64,000 bases of DNA from positions 62,001-126,000 of the forward strand of contig NW_026251422.1 in assembly GCF_025118155.1 (NCBI RefSeq), written 5' to 3'. This DNA is from Cokeromyces recurvatus (lineage: Eukaryota; Mucoromycota; Mucoromycetes; Mucorales; Mucoraceae). Under the pieces are notes generated by a model. It was not told where the DNA came from and did not search any database. It saw nothing but the letters and a program-made list of their open reading frames with translations. This document shows positions 47,058 to 60,078 of the stretch, piece after piece. A program made the translations under genes and the position numbers. The number at the start of each line of letters is the position of its first letter. The stretch's first letter is position 1.

Positions 47058-47736
47058 ATGCGTAGACCGATAAAAGCTACTTTAGACAGTAAAAGTCGCT
47101 GGCATGAAAAATTCAAACGTGAATGTGCAAATCAAGTAAAATTAGCAAGACAAGAAAAATTGACAAGATTAGAAAAGATCAGGTTTGGTTTATAAGAAGA
47201 TATGTATATATACAGTTAAATTCATTTTTATAATTTACATAAAAAAAAAAACTCCTCCTCCTTCCTTCCAATAATTATATACAGTTGATGCAAAAATATT
47301 AAAAGACGAATGGATAAGATTCAAGCAGGAAAATGAGCAATCGATGAGAGAAGAAGGGATTGTCGATATAGACAGCTTAATTGAAGAGAGCATACGAGAA
47401 TATGAAGAAAATGAAGCTTATTTTCAACAAGAGCAAGAAGAGCTGGAAAATACATTGGCCTCTTATGAAGCTTCAAGAAACACAACGATATGTGTCAACT
47501 GTCAAAAGTCATCTTTAGTGCCTGATGCACGAACAATCGGACAAAACCCAATTGCCAGTTGCCCAAATTGCGGATTTTATGTAACTGAGTCCTGTCTTTA
47601 TGATATCCTGACTGCTACTTCAGTACATTCTTCTAATTGTACTGGAATGATATCCTATTCTCTTGAGGCTGGCACTGATAATACTATCATCGGTGTTTGT
47701 AATATATGTGATCTTTGGAATTTGTTTTATATGTAA
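47058..47736 (+). CDS. RPA-interacting protein (RPAIN/RIP-alpha family)
   Basis: Two exons, 47058-47187 and 47285-47736; 193 aa. It shows the family layout: a basic N-terminus (RRPIKATLDSKSRWHEKFKRECANQVK), a central acidic helical part (EEWIRF.., LEESIREYEENEAYFQQEQEELENTL) and a C-terminal Cys-rich zinc finger (ICVNCQKSSLVPD...ASCPNCGFYVTESCL...HSSNC...GVCNICDLWNLF). The family carries the single-strand-binding complex RPA into the nucleus. The donor GTTTAT is non-standard; it was chosen because it is the only one giving an in-frame join. A 38-nt A tract (46953-46990) lies 68 bp before the start. Confidence 0.87.
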
Positions 47737-47847
47737 ATACATAAATGTTCCTTTTTTTTTAGTATATTTATCCGCGAAGTTAGACTGTTATTTTTAAAAA
47801 TGTCTTTTTTTTATACACATATTTTAATCAAATTTTAGTGATATAAT

Positions 47848-50557
47848 ATGAGTAGTAGTATATTCGTATCTAATCGTCTTCATCTTTTCAAAAAACAAAT
47901 AGATGAAATAAATGTAAGTGAGGCTATGAATGAACTCAAAAAAATTGTATGACTCTTTATGAACATGTGCGTAAATATAATGAATTCAGGATGAAGAACA
48001 GATTCAAAATTCAAATGAATCAATTACAGAATTAACAGCAAGTCTTCGAAAGGAATTAAAATTAATAAAAATGGATAACCAAAATAGCATTTTAAAGCTA
48101 TTGAAAGAATTTATTCATTGTTTGAATAGTAAAAGTGAAAAAGTAGGAATAGTAAATTTAGCAAATGTTTTCATTTATTTTATTTAAAAGAAAAAAAAAA
48201 AAAAAAAAAAAAAAAAAACGTTTTAGAATCAAGAATTTCTTTCTAAGAATGGATTTTCAGTTTTACAAGACTTAATTCCTTTATTAAATTGTCCTTATTT
48301 AGACATTCAAGTACAATCTTATTTAGTCATACAACAACTTGCAGATCAATTAGAACATGATGAACTTGTAGAAATGATGATGGATCAACTTATATGTTTA
48401 TCATGGGAATATAATAATGATATTGAACAATGTTATAAAATAGCTAAATTTTCAGCTGTATTTACAGAATTATTTGGAAAAGGTTTCCTTTTATTTATGT
48501 AACAGAATTGTATGCATTCGATATTAATTTACTTTATATTTAGGACTAGAGAAAATGACAAAAGCTAGAGATTGGATGCTATTTTTACCATTTCTTTCCA
48601 ATTATTTTGTCAAATTATTGAGTATTGTCGAGTCAATTTTGGTTGAAAAGTCCATTTTTTCTTCTTCAACAAAAATAATTTCTGATTGGGATCATATTGT
48701 GATTTTATTGACAAACAATTGCTTGGATTTTATACAGTTTATTTATACTCGAACAGTGAATCAAGACATTTCTGAGTTCCCTGTGAGTCATTTTTTTTAA
48801 TAAGAATTATTTTTTCATTGCAACTAAAATACGCGTAAATCAAAAGTTTAATAGTGAAAATATTGGATTTGAAAATGGTGATACTAAAAGACGATACCTT
48901 GCCTATTATCTCCTGAATCTTGTACACGAAAAAATTATATCCAATTTTGATTTGCAAATGTCAAAAATATATGTTGACCAATTTCATCCTTCATTTCATT
49001 TTAAAAAGCCTACAGAGACGATGATTTATAATGTGAACGATCCTATTTATAAACCAATGTTTGATATTACAGATCGCTGCTTAGTAAGTAAAAAAAAGAA
49101 AAAATTTTTTAAAGTGGAGAAATCCAATATACATACATTTATAAGAAAATGGCTCTTGCATCGGATATTTCTTTTGAGAGATTATTTCAACTTCAAACTT
49201 CTATGAAGAAAAACGAAAGACATGATATTTCAAAAGGTATAAAAAGAAATTTATATACGCATATAATTATCGATTTTATTTAAGCTTTGTATTAGAGGAT
49301 GAAATGATAGAGAATGATAGACAAATGATAAATGCACGTTTATATCCTCTTGGATATAATGGCATTGCAATACTTTTATGCTTATCTTTATATGATAAAA
49401 TCATTCGGTCAGATATTCTTCATTTATCTAGTATTGGACTATTTCCTAACGATATAGATGCTTATTCTTTAGCCAAAGAGTTTATTGGAATAGTGTTAAA
49501 TTTATTAAGAAGGTCCTAAATCTATAAATATTAAATCTAATGTAAATCATCATTAACTTGCTATGTTTATTATAGATCCTCTGATCGTATCCAGCAAGCA
49601 GATAAGTCTGTATTTGTTTTGCTTTACTTTGCTGATCATATACAGAAACATGTTTCTTTTGATGATTTAAAAAAATACGTTCCTGGACCTTATGGAAATG
49701 AACATGAATTTCAAGCTATCAGAATTATTGAGGTTAGTTACTTTCTTTCCCTCCTAACTCTCTCTCTCTCTCTCTCTCTCTTTATTGAAGAAAAGTAATT
49801 TATATACCTCTTTAAATTTCTTTTTTTTTTAACCAGGTCCTATCTTCTGCAGCTGCAACATGTCCTGATAGTTCAATTCGATATTTATTATATAAACTAA
49901 TAGAGAGATTCATTAACTCTGGGGATGATGAAGTTCGGGTCTTTTTTATGCACCAACTACTTGAACATTGCCCTTTCCCTTCTATGAACACAGCTGCTAT
50001 TAGTCTTTTAAAAGATCAAATTGGAAACGCCTTTAAAAATGAGGTATTATAAAATAGAAACTAGCTTTCTCTTTATACTAAATATATACATATACTGTAG
50101 CACTTTTCTATTTTCAAAAGTCCATATGTGTTTAAGAACTTTTTTCCTCTTATTTTCAAATTGAATTCAGATCCAAATTCATATTGGGAGAATTACAATT
50201 ACATAATGCAAGCTTTAAATTTATATTATTATTTGCTCAATTTAGATAGGAAGAAGAACATTGTAAGTGAAACAAAAAGAAAAGAGCCCTTTCTTATTTA
50301 TTTATAATCAAATTTCTTTAATTTCTAGACAACTATATGGAATTTAGATAATGTTAATTGGATGAAAGAAAACTACCTTACACCTCTTTCGAACTTAATA
50401 AAGACTTTAATAAAAAGACAGGTAATTACCAGAGAAACATTTTTTTTTTTTTTGACTGGGAAATTTAATCCTCTATTTTATACAGAGTAACCAAATTGAA
50501 GTTTTACAAGTCAATACCATGAATCATATTTTAGAAACTATTTATTTAAACTTGTAG
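47848..50557 (+). CDS. Glomulin/ALF4-like (YAP-binding family) protein
   Basis: Twelve exons: 47848-47913, 47990-48142, 48227-48482, 48544-48782, 48847-49083, 49146-49236, 49296-49512, 49576-49732, 49837-50043, 50101-50262, 50329-50421, 50486-50557; 649 aa (human glomulin 594). It is an all-helical HEAT-like protein. Recognised parts include VLQDLIPLLNCPYLDIQVQSYLVIQQLADQ, NPLGYNGIAILLCLSLYDKI-like (RLYPLGYNGIAILLCL), FVLLYFADHIQKHVSFDDLKKYVPGPYGNEHEFQAIRIIEVLSSAA, and VFFMHQLLEHCPFPSMNTAAISLLKDQI. Glomulin binds RBX1 in cullin-RING ligases. The exon 7 donor GTCCTA is atypical but gives the only in-frame join. The family assignment rests on pattern recall and overall helical layout. Confidence 0.72.
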
Positions 50558-50694
50558 TAGTACCTAATAATAATAATAATATATATTACATAAATAAATA
50601 AAAAGTGTCTGTTAGACATAAAGAAGGAAACCATAAAGACTGTAGTAGCAGCTATCATTTTTCTATGCGAAACATAATTGTGTTTTTGTGTTTA

Positions 50695-51889
50695 TTATAG
50701 ACTTAAAATTGCAAATAATTTTATTATCATTGTTATTATTTTCTTTTTCTTTTTCTTTTTTTTTTTTACCTGTTTAATTCTTAAAAAGTCATTTTCTGTC
50801 TCTTCTTCATTTTCTGTCAAACTGTCTTGTTGAGGATGATTGATTAATTTTTTATTTAAATTTACAGTTTTATGTCGATCTTGAATAGCTACTAATTTTT
50901 CTACTTTCTTCTTTAAATGTATCCTTCTGAATATGGATCTTTTATTATTATGATTATTTATTATATCTTCTTCAGTGTCTGAATATGAAGAAGATAGAAT
51001 AAAAGCGTTTGCTTGTTCTACAAATAAATGAGTATGTAATTTATTTTTTATTTTATTTTATTTTATTTTTTTTACCTTCTTCATTTCCGGTCGTTTTTAT
51101 CTTTTTCTTGGGATGAAAATGAATGTTATTATTCTCTGCATCAAGTATTTGTCTTGCAAAGACTGATTTTCTCTAAATAAAGTGAATATCTGTAAGCTGT
51201 TGTTTTATTTTATTTTATTTTAAAACCATACATTTATATCTTCTATTACAAGTGATTTTTCATATTCAACTCGGTTATCAAGTTGGCTTAATTCATATTC
51301 ATACATTATTTCAATATTTGTTAATTCTTTCCTTCTTCTTTTTGACAAGATTCTATCTTGCTCCCTTATTGTTTTATGTGTGCCTATTTGTTCTTTAACT
51401 TAAATACATCATTTTATGTATTTATTTTATACCTTTTTCTATACATGTTAATTCATCTTGTAAAGCTTCAAGCTTTTCAGCGTAGATACTAAGCAAATTA
51501 TATTACATTTGTATGCTTATTTTTTTTTACTTTCTTTAGTATCGTTATCTTACGTATTTCTATATAAAATCAATTCTTCTTCAATCTCTTTTATTTGATT
51601 CAAAGATGCACTCAAGGTGACTGATTCTTTATCATTGTTATTTGTTTCAATTGGATGATTTTCTTTTCCTTTATCTATAATAAGAACAACACACATACAC
51701 ATACACTCTTTTATTCTATTCATATTTATGTTTACCTTCTTGCTCTTCTTTTATTTGAGGTACTAGTGTACAGTCTAAGAGAATTTTTCTAGTTGAATGG
51801 CTTGGGCAATTTCCAATAATAAATTCGTCAACAAGAGATGAATCTATGACTGATGGCAATTTAGATTCCGCACTGTAGTAGACTGACAT
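50695..51889 (-). CDS. Sds3/Dep1-type component of the Rpd3 histone deacetylase complex
   Basis: Six exons: 51889-51736, 51674-51554, 51488-51433, 51398-51232, 51172-51076, 51017-50695; 305 aa. The core reads EEELILYRNTIYAEKLEALQDELTCIEKVKEQIGTHKTIREQDRILSKRRRKELTNIEIMYEYELSQLDNRVEYEKSLVIEDINRKSVFARQIL, a long coiled coil with the LYRERI...L..EL spacing of the Sds3-like domain. The N-terminus is Ser/Asp-rich and the C-terminus basic with a Lys run. Sds3 holds the Rpd3L/Sin3 complex together in the nucleus. The C-terminus is uncertain: a GT after AAACAG (50767) could begin another intron; without it the frame stops at 50695. It is convergent with the glomulin-like gene. Confidence 0.68.
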
Positions 51890-51961
51890 TATAAATAGTT
51901 GAATCAATATTTTTATTTAACTGTGAGGATAAACCGTTGTAAAATGTGGGGTTAAAAAATT

Positions 51962-52110
51962 AAAAAAAAAAAAATAAAAATAAAATAAAATAAAATAAAA
52001 TAAAATAAAATAAAATAAAATAAAATAAAATAAAATAAAAATAAAATAAAATAAAATAAAAATAAAATAAAATAAAATAAAAATAAAAATAAAATAAAAT
52101 AAAAAATAAA
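51962..52110. repeat. (AAAAT)n pentanucleotide array
   Basis: About 150 bp of almost pure AAAAT/TAAAA units with occasional slips, at the promoter side of the Sds3-like gene. Confidence 0.95.
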
Positions 52111-52460
52111 TTATTAAATATTCACCACAAAATAATAATATTCAATAGTCGTAACACGACGGCTATAAACAAAGATGATTTGTTATGAAGAACTACGAAT
52201 AATATTAAATGAAATAAATGGACTCATTTTATGTCTATGTCATAACATGTATAGTGCCAAAAGTCTACCACTTTGGATTATAAAGCACATAAATATAGAC
52301 ACGACTATTTGTATATTAGAACCTCCTGAGTAATATTTATTAATTTCCTATTTAGTAAAATAGTGTAAAATGTTCATTCAATTTAAGCTTATCTGCTATA
52401 GTGTTAGTAAAGCTTAAATATGATTAAAGAAGAATTTTATTAAAAAAAAAAATTAAAAAA

Positions 52461-52670
52461 TGACCAATGAGCACATAGCATTTATATATGCTGCTTTGCC
52501 CAGGTCAGATCGCTATGGAAAGAAAAACCCTTTTGGGATATAAAAGGGAAAATGTTAAAGTATATGTATAAGTGATGATAATTAATTATCAGAAATTCGT
52601 TTTTGTATTGGAAGAAGATGATGGTCAGAGGGTTTAGGGATTTGGGAGTGAAGCTAGATAGTAAAGCTTA
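52461..52670 (-). mobile_element. Decayed LINE 3' end
   Basis: Minus strand: arms GACCTGGGCA and TGCTCATTGGTC at 52462-52509 (one mismatch from the other copies), then a degraded 3' UTR and, near 52660, a KLYYLA-like reading where the family has KLLNWL. Confidence 0.65.
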
Positions 52671-52767
52671 AATACAGAAAGACGGTCACCTTTTGACTGC
52701 AAAATTTAAATAATTTATTTTATTTTTTATTTTTATTTTTTTTTTTCGAGAATACGATTCATTAATT

Positions 52768-53773
52768 ATGACTTCCAAAGAATTACCTAAGCTTGGTATA
52801 ACTTCAACATGTATAACTACATTCGAGATTAACTCTTTTTATTATTATTATTATTATCCATGTTATAGTATTTGTTACTGGAAATAAGAATAAGCTTGCT
52901 GAAGTTCAAGCTATTTTAAAAGGAGTTATTGATGTCGAATCTCACAAAGTAGATTGTAAAGTATAGCCTTAGGTAAAGGCTCGAAAAAAAAAAAGGTTTT
53001 TTCTTATTCCTTATTTTTCTGTTATATACACATATACATATATAGTACCTGAACTTCAAGGTGAAACCCAAGAAATCGCAAAGCAAAAGTGTAAAATGGC
53101 AGCTGAATTGGTAATAAAGTTTAAATTCAAGATTTGAAATATGCCAATAATAACAAATTAAATTAGCTTAATGGACCTTGCATTACTGAAGATACTGCCT
53201 TGTGTTTCAACGCTATGAAAGGTCTTCCTGGTCCTTATATGTAAGTACACACACATATATGTATATATATACTTGGGGAAAAAAATAGAAAATACTAATA
53301 CATAAAATAGTAAATGGTTTCAAGACTCTATTGGCCACGCTGGTATTAATAAAATGTTAGATGGATTTGATGATAGATCTGCCTATGCACTTTGTACTTT
53401 TGGTTACTGTGAGGGCCCTGGCCATGAACCTATTATTTTTGAAGGAAGAACTAATGTAAAAATATAATATAATAATAATAATAATATAGAATACATATAG
53501 ATCTAACATCTATATATGTATAGGGCAAAATTGTAGCTGCACGCGGTCCAGCTACTTTTGGTTGGGATGCTATTTTTCAACCTGATGGATTTGAAGAAAC
53601 GTAAGAAATGAAGATTATATTTTTTGAATGCGTAAGAAAGCTAACTTTTTTATTTATTTATTTTCTTGTCTAGCTATGCTCAATTGGATAAGAAGGTTAA
53701 AAATACCATTTCTCACCGTGGAAAAGCATTGGAACTTTTAAAGAAATATTTTGAAGACAAAACAACAAATTAG
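52768..53773 (+). CDS. HAM1: Inosine/xanthosine triphosphate pyrophosphatase (ITPase, HAM1)
   Basis: Seven exons: 52768-52795, 52869-52955, 53046-53110, 53167-53240, 53311-53455, 53524-53600, 53674-53773; 191 aa, family length. Motifs: [83 protein letters not shown] and ISHRGKAL. It hydrolyses ITP, dITP and XTP to monophosphates and so keeps deaminated purines out of nucleic acids; cytosolic. The first exon is 28 nt. All joins are canonical and in frame. Confidence 0.96.
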
Positions 53774-54573
53774 ATTTAAAATAAAGAGCCATAGATGTAC
53801 TTGATTTATATAAAAAAAAAAAAAGGTCTAATGCTTCTACAAACATGTCTCTTTTATTGTTTATTGTAGTTTCTACTTTGTTAAATATGAAACAGACTTT
53901 ATTTATTTATTTTTTCAACGTAAAACTTTACTTTGAGAGAACACTCTACAAGCTACTAATTGTATATGTTAAATGTGAAACAGTTATTCTTGTTATAAGC
54001 TTGAATAAGCATGAAAATAAGTCTAAGTACTGTCTTTTTTATTAACCATAACTGTAATTTTGCATTGACTCGTAATATCCACTCACAACTATTCCATTTT
54101 TTATATTGATTGGTATCTTTTGGATATAATTATCTGATTGTTCTAATTTATCTTTTTTACTAATTAATATTAATCAGCTCGATATGGTATTCTATTCTTT
54201 AATTGAAATAATAGTACTGTTTCTCTCTTTCTCTCTCTTTCTTTTTTTTTTTCTTTATCATAATGAATTCATAATAATAACGATTCAAATAACTTTAATT
54301 ATAATTCTTTAAAATTGTAACTTTACAATATCAGCAAGAGAAGTCCCAGCTTAAGTTGATGATCTTCAAATGTTTATTATCCATTTCAAAAAAAAGTTAT
54401 TCTCAGCATTATTATTATTTCATATCTTCTCTCATCATGACGTTATTGTTTATGCATGAGTATTTTATATGCTGAGATTATAATCTTATTATATATATAT
54501 AAATACTTCTTTAGAATCGATTGAATGTGCATTATTATACATATACTCTCTTTTATCTAATACACAAAAAAAA
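53774..54573. other. Intergenic, no gene
   Basis: AT-rich with a few T runs; short open frames show no motif. The HAM1 3' UTR and the OBAP promoter are presumably here. Confidence 0.45.
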
Positions 54574-55411
54574 ATGGATCAAGATAATACTGGAATTAGT
54601 AGTACTGGGCTGATGTCCATGGCAGCATCTCCTTTGCATAGTTTTAAGCCACTTAGCAATATATGTGAAAGCTTCTGTGGTATTCATCCTTACTGTGGTG
54701 ATCTTAAACGTCAAGTGGTAGCCTATCACTATTGCTCCATGCTTGATGAAGATCGTCGTCAATGTTTAATCTATGATGATAATAAGCCAACTGCTAAACT
54801 GATTGGCGTAGAGTTTATGATCTCTGAAAAGTTGTTCAAAGAGTTACCCGAAGAAGAAAAGAAATACTGGCATTCTCATAAATACGAAGTAGAGAGTGGC
54901 ATGTAAAGTAACACAAATTATAAAATTAAATGTATTATCATATATTTATTTAGTCAAAAAAAAAACTATATAAAACAGGTTGGTAATGAATTCTAAATCT
55001 ATGGTACCAAACAAAGTTGCAACTATGGGTGAAAATGAACAATTGAAAGCAATTATAAACACATATGGTATAAATGCACTTATAAAAAAGAGAAAGAGAG
55101 AAAGAGAGAGATAATGAGATTTTAATTTAATATAAATATTAGGCAAGACTTGGCAATTTTGGCCTGTGGATGATAATCACAAATGTTCATCCAATATTCC
55201 CTATGGTCCTCCTCAATTATTAATGGCCTTTACAAAAGATGGCCAAGTAGATCCTAAACTTATTCAGGAACGCGATGAAAATATGGGAGTAGATAGTAAT
55301 CAAAGAAGAAAAGATCGTGAAGGTGTATTGGTTGGAAATACACCATTAGAAGGCGCTGACCATTGGGAGCATTCTGCACCATGGCAAATCAAGATAGAGC
55401 AGCAAAAATAA
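54574..55411 (+). CDS. Oil-body-associated protein-like (OBAP / DUF1264)
   Basis: Three exons, 54574-54902, 54979-55067, 55143-55411; 228 aa. Family sequence: [93 protein letters not shown] and DIPYGPPQLLMAFTKDG-like (NIPYGPPQLLMAFTKDG). In plants these proteins coat seed lipid bodies; the fungal role is presumably at lipid droplets, which are abundant in these fungi. Joins are GT-AG and in frame (phases 2, 1). Confidence 0.93.
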
Positions 55412-57097
55412 GCACATACTGACTCTATGAAATATTATTTTTTTTTGAACCCATTTTACAGCAATACTTTTTTACGAAATAAATATCACGTATCACAAAA
55501 AGAATAATCCTTTTCTATAACGAACATAATTCTCCCAACATTTTAGTATGAATTTGCTCTTCTTTAATAAATATTTGTATTGGAGACTTTGCAGCAAATG
55601 ATTAACTAGAGAAAAAAAAGGAAATCTATTTCATGCAATTTATTAACAAAGATGACATAATTTTAACACGAGGATAAGAAAGCCATTCTCTTTTTTTTTT
55701 TTTTTTTTTCTAAAGATGAACTCCTACAATATGTTAAAGTGTATTATAAAGCATACTATATAGTAAATATGTAATTACAACTACAAATGAAGAGAGAGAT
55801 ACAGTAGTAGTTGTAAGTTCCTGTTTTTTCTTTAATAGAATTATCCGACAAAACTTACACCTCATCATAATCATTATCAGTTATCCCCATGCGCATTAGA
55901 ATACATATCCATATTATTGACGAACTCCTTTACTTGTAAGCTGTTCCTGATATATAACATAGTAGCTATAATACATTATTATAGTACATCTAATAATAAT
56001 TTTCATTGCCTAATATATTTTTATTAGCCTAATTGTATATCTTTAACAGCTATTTGCAGTTGCATTTATGTAGCAAACTATAAACTTAATACATTAAATG
56101 CAATTACATAAAGTATATATGCATATGTATATATTAGTTATAAGGTTCATATGTAACTTCCACATATACAGTTTACAATTTTTGTTTTTCATTTATAGAT
56201 TTAGTAGATCGTCAAGGAGGTAAAAGAAACAATAACCATTTCTACTGATGAATAATTTGTATTGGCGTAACAAGTATATGTAATATTTGAAGAGAGTTTT
56301 ATGAACTTTTGTCATAATGATTAGCAATCTTTACTGTAATACAAATCATTTCATACATCATGTATTGCACATTCTAAAAGCTTATAGTATTTTTTTTTAC
56401 CTTTTCTTCCTTCTCCTTCTCTTATGTTGTTCAGAATGGGGTAATAATATGCTTTGAACTTTAAAAGAAAAAAAAAAAGGAAGAAGTTTGTCTTTAGTCA
56501 CACTAACCCTGAAATGCCAAAAGCATGAACTTTTTATTTTTTTTCCTTTTTTTCATTTACAACGGAGTCTATGAGTTTTTATTGCTTTTTATAATAGACG
56601 TGACTTGTACATACTATTGCTCTCCTTGACTCTATATGGTTATATCTATAGTATTGCATGCAAATAACATAATATGATGATGATGATAATAATATTATCT
56701 TCTTTTCCCTTATGAGCCTATATCTCCCTTTTCTATCTCCTTTGAATGCATTTGTTTACTTGCTGTTTTTGTCTATTCCCTTTACTAATAAAAAAAAATG
56801 TCATATTTCTCCTTTCTTTCTTTTTTTCTCCTTGTAGAGCTTTTCTTGGAATAGAGAACTTGATATATTTCAGCTTGTCAACTCCTTGATCTTCATACCT
56901 TTTTTTTTTTAAGAAAAAAAAAGACAACATGCTTTATCATTTCTTTTTTATTATTATTATTATTATTACTTCATTAACTATATTTAATATGACACATCTA
57001 AGTGACTTTAGCTTCTTGCGTAAAAAAAAAATACATACATATAAACGCGCATATTATACATATGTACATATAAATTAATTCCTGTCAAATAGAAAGA
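55412..57097. other. Non-coding AT-rich region
   Basis: About 1.7 kb with no supported gene; T tracts near 55691-55709 and several A/T runs. Short frames on the minus strand at 56733-56930 are not convincing. Confidence 0.45.
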
Positions 57098-59523
57098 ATG
57101 GTGTCATTTGGATATTTGTATATCTGGTATACATATAGAGTATGGACACTGGATAAATTCTCTTGTTTACATCCCAAGAGGTTTCAGCAAGGCGAATTAA
57201 AAAGTATAGTTACCTTGCTTGTCCTATTTATGATACCATTTCAGCTATATTATGGTATTTTCAATATTAAATTGGCATATATGTATATATCTTCTTTTTT
57301 AATCATTATTTATTTATTTTTATTTTGGTAGATATAACGTCTGTAAAAATAAAATATGAAGAAGGCTTTGCAAATGTCTTAGGTCGTATATTTACAAAGC
57401 CAGAAGTAATGTGGACAGAGGCTGATCGAAAATTAGTGATTCCTACAGGTAACAAAATAATGTACAACTATTTTTTTTTTTTATTCATCAGGGTTCATAT
57501 ATGCATATATATTTATTTATATACATTTATGTAATTTTTTTTTTTTGTATAAAAGAGTATAGTTTGTGTATTGGCTTTTCTTTACAGACAGGAACATTAG
57601 TGTTATTGCAATGTTTTTGGAACTATCTTGCCAACTCTGTTGCAAAAGCAAGTTTTATGAGCAGTAAAGAATTTATGTTTTATATATGCTGGTAGGAGTT
57701 TTCTATAAATTATAGATTTACACCTTTCTTATTTTCGATCTATTCCTTCTCTTTCCATGTCTCTCTCTCTTTTTTTTTTCTGTAGGACTTTTTCTAGCTT
57801 TATTATTTTTCCTTTATTACAATATAATTTTTCAAGAGAGATATACGAACCAACTTATAAAGAAATCATTCCTGAAATGGTTTATGGTATTGGTAATGTG
57901 TATGCTTTTTTATATATGTATAAGGTAAAATAACTTACTAAGAAAGAAAAAACCCCCTCCCCCCCACTCCCTTATACATATAGAGTTATTCATAGTGGCA
58001 TGCCTTGGTGTTGTATCTCATTTCCGTTTCAAGAAACTCTTGAGTAGCTCTCGTGATACAGTGAATGGAAGATCAATTACTCAAAAGATTCGATACTTTC
58101 AAGATGTAAATAAAGTTCTATCCACTGTTTTATTTGGACATGGGATTTTATTAACGATCTTGAGTTGTGATGGATTAACGACGAGAAAAACATTGAATGC
58201 GCATAAATTCTCTGCCGATTTTTTTATTTGTAATAGTAAAGTAAAATTATTCACTCGAAAGCAAGCTTCTGTTTACTTATTAATTCTACTCATTTATATA
58301 TATACATACATACATATGTATGTATGTATTTAGTTAATATGTGTGCTGTCATTACTTGGCTTTGTATGATTCTTATTTTTCATCCTAAGCATACATCGGG
58401 TCATGATACGATAAATGAAAATGATCGTAATCCATTTGCGGATGGTGGTAAACAGCAAGTTCAAAATGTGAGTGGTATTAGTAGTACAAATACATATGCA
58501 CATCATGCTTCCACCTTCATTCTTGGTGTTTCACGGGAATCGAGTGAATACACCTACAAGGATATCACATACACGCAACACCCTTTATCTAAATCCTGGA
58601 TTGCACCTGAAGAGGATAGCGTACGTAACGATAGTGCCTTCCAGTTTGGCCCTCTTCCTATACCACCTTCAGATGAATTCATCTATGGCTCCAAAATGAA
58701 TTCAACTATTTCAGCTGCACCCTCTATGAGTACTTTAGTTTCCTCTCAACAACTCATGACACATCATGGCAGTCAAGGTAAGAACAGTCGACGGTCGACG
58801 AAGGCATCTATCTTTAATAATGACACAGATTACTTTAAAGCCAATTATCAAATTCTGGATGACAAGAAGACCTCAGCTACTATCTTTCACCAACCACGTT
58901 GTGAAGAATTAGAAATGAATGATTTAGACATGAAAAGAAAACTACAATTGCACTCTTCCTCTAAAAAGGGTTTCCATCATTTAGAACAAGTTGACACGAC
59001 TTATGTTCCTCCACCTTTATCTCCTGCTAGAAAGAGTCGTGATATTCATCATCATGGGGTAGTCGCTTCAGATCGTCGTCGTTATATGCATTTTATGAAT
59101 GTTGAAGCCTGTGAAGAAGATATGGATGAATTTGGTATCAACAAGAGAAAGCAATCAACTAAAGACGATATAACTGTCATTCATTTTCAAGAAGAACCAA
59201 ATGAATTTAAACACTTTAAGCAACAACAACATCAGTCTTATATACCTTCTTTTAATCCTAATCCTAATAATTTACAAATTGATATTGAGGCTACAAAGAA
59301 ATATCCTTTAGCGCACTCTTCTTTATTAATCAAGTCAGCAACCACTTTTGATAAGACTCGTCATTCAATTAAAAATGACAAAGCTAATAGTAGTAATAGT
59401 AGTGATAGTAATAGTAGTAGTAGTAGTAGTAGTAGTAGTAACAATAATTATCATACACCACCACCACCACCAACGACATCTTTTTTTAATATTCCTACAG
59501 CATCTTTCCATCCTCCAAACTAA
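57098..59523 (+). CDS. Multipass fungal membrane protein (GPCR-like layout)
   Basis: Six exons: 57098-57254, 57332-57448, 57592-57691, 57786-57886, 57984-58235, 58334-59523; 638 aa. Hydrophobic segments: LKSIVTLLVLFMIPFQLYY, TLVLLQCFWNYLANSV, FSSFIIFPLLQYNF, ELFIVACLGVVSHFRFKKLLSS, VLSTVLFGHGILLTILSCDG, ICNINMCAVITWLCMILIFHP. KFSCLHPKRF and KYEEGFANVLGRIFTKPEVMWTEADRKLVIP sit between the first ones, then HKFSADFFIC before the last. This recalls a fungal seven-TM family (KYKEGF..PKPYQLWTESHRKAIFP) of unknown role. A 300-residue cytosolic tail is rich in Ser, Asn, His and Pro with an (AGT)n-coded Ser run. Exon 3's acceptor was chosen to keep frame. Confidence 0.68.
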
Positions 59524-59939
59524 TGAATTTATTTTAATTATGTAATAAAACAATAAAATATAAAATGTTACTCTTTTATTCAAACACTCGTAGTAAGTGA
59601 ATTATTTTGCTCTCACGTAAAAGCGTATATCATAGCCTATTTCTATCAAGATAATCATTTTTACAAAAAAAAATGTATATACACAAATAAGAAAGGCTTG
59701 AAGATGTCATGTAATTCTAACTTTATCTTTCATCTTGTAATTGTTTAGCTTAAATCATTTAATAGATGGCTAATAGCATTTATCTTCAGAAATATTAAGG
59801 TAAATTATTCGAAGATGCTATTTATACATTTTATGCGTTTCAAAAAAAAAAAAAAAAAAAAAAAAACGATTTGATAGCCGAGATTAAATATTATTTATTC
59901 CCCGATTACTGATGTGACTCTTAGGTATGACTAATTTCC

Positions 59940-59982
<43 letters not shown>

Positions 59983-60014
59983 ATACATTAGCCTTTGACT
60001 GCATTTCTTTCTTC

Positions 60015-60046
<32 letters not shown>

Positions 60047-60078
60047 TTCCACGAGGAAAGCAAAATATAAAAACAACC
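59524..60078. promoter_or_regulatory. Upstream region of DHODH
   Basis: No gene. A tracts at about 59841-59866 and 59942-59981, followed by a (CT)n pyrimidine block (about 60019-60050) and the context ACAACCATGG at the DHODH start: features of a strong promoter. Confidence 0.5.
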
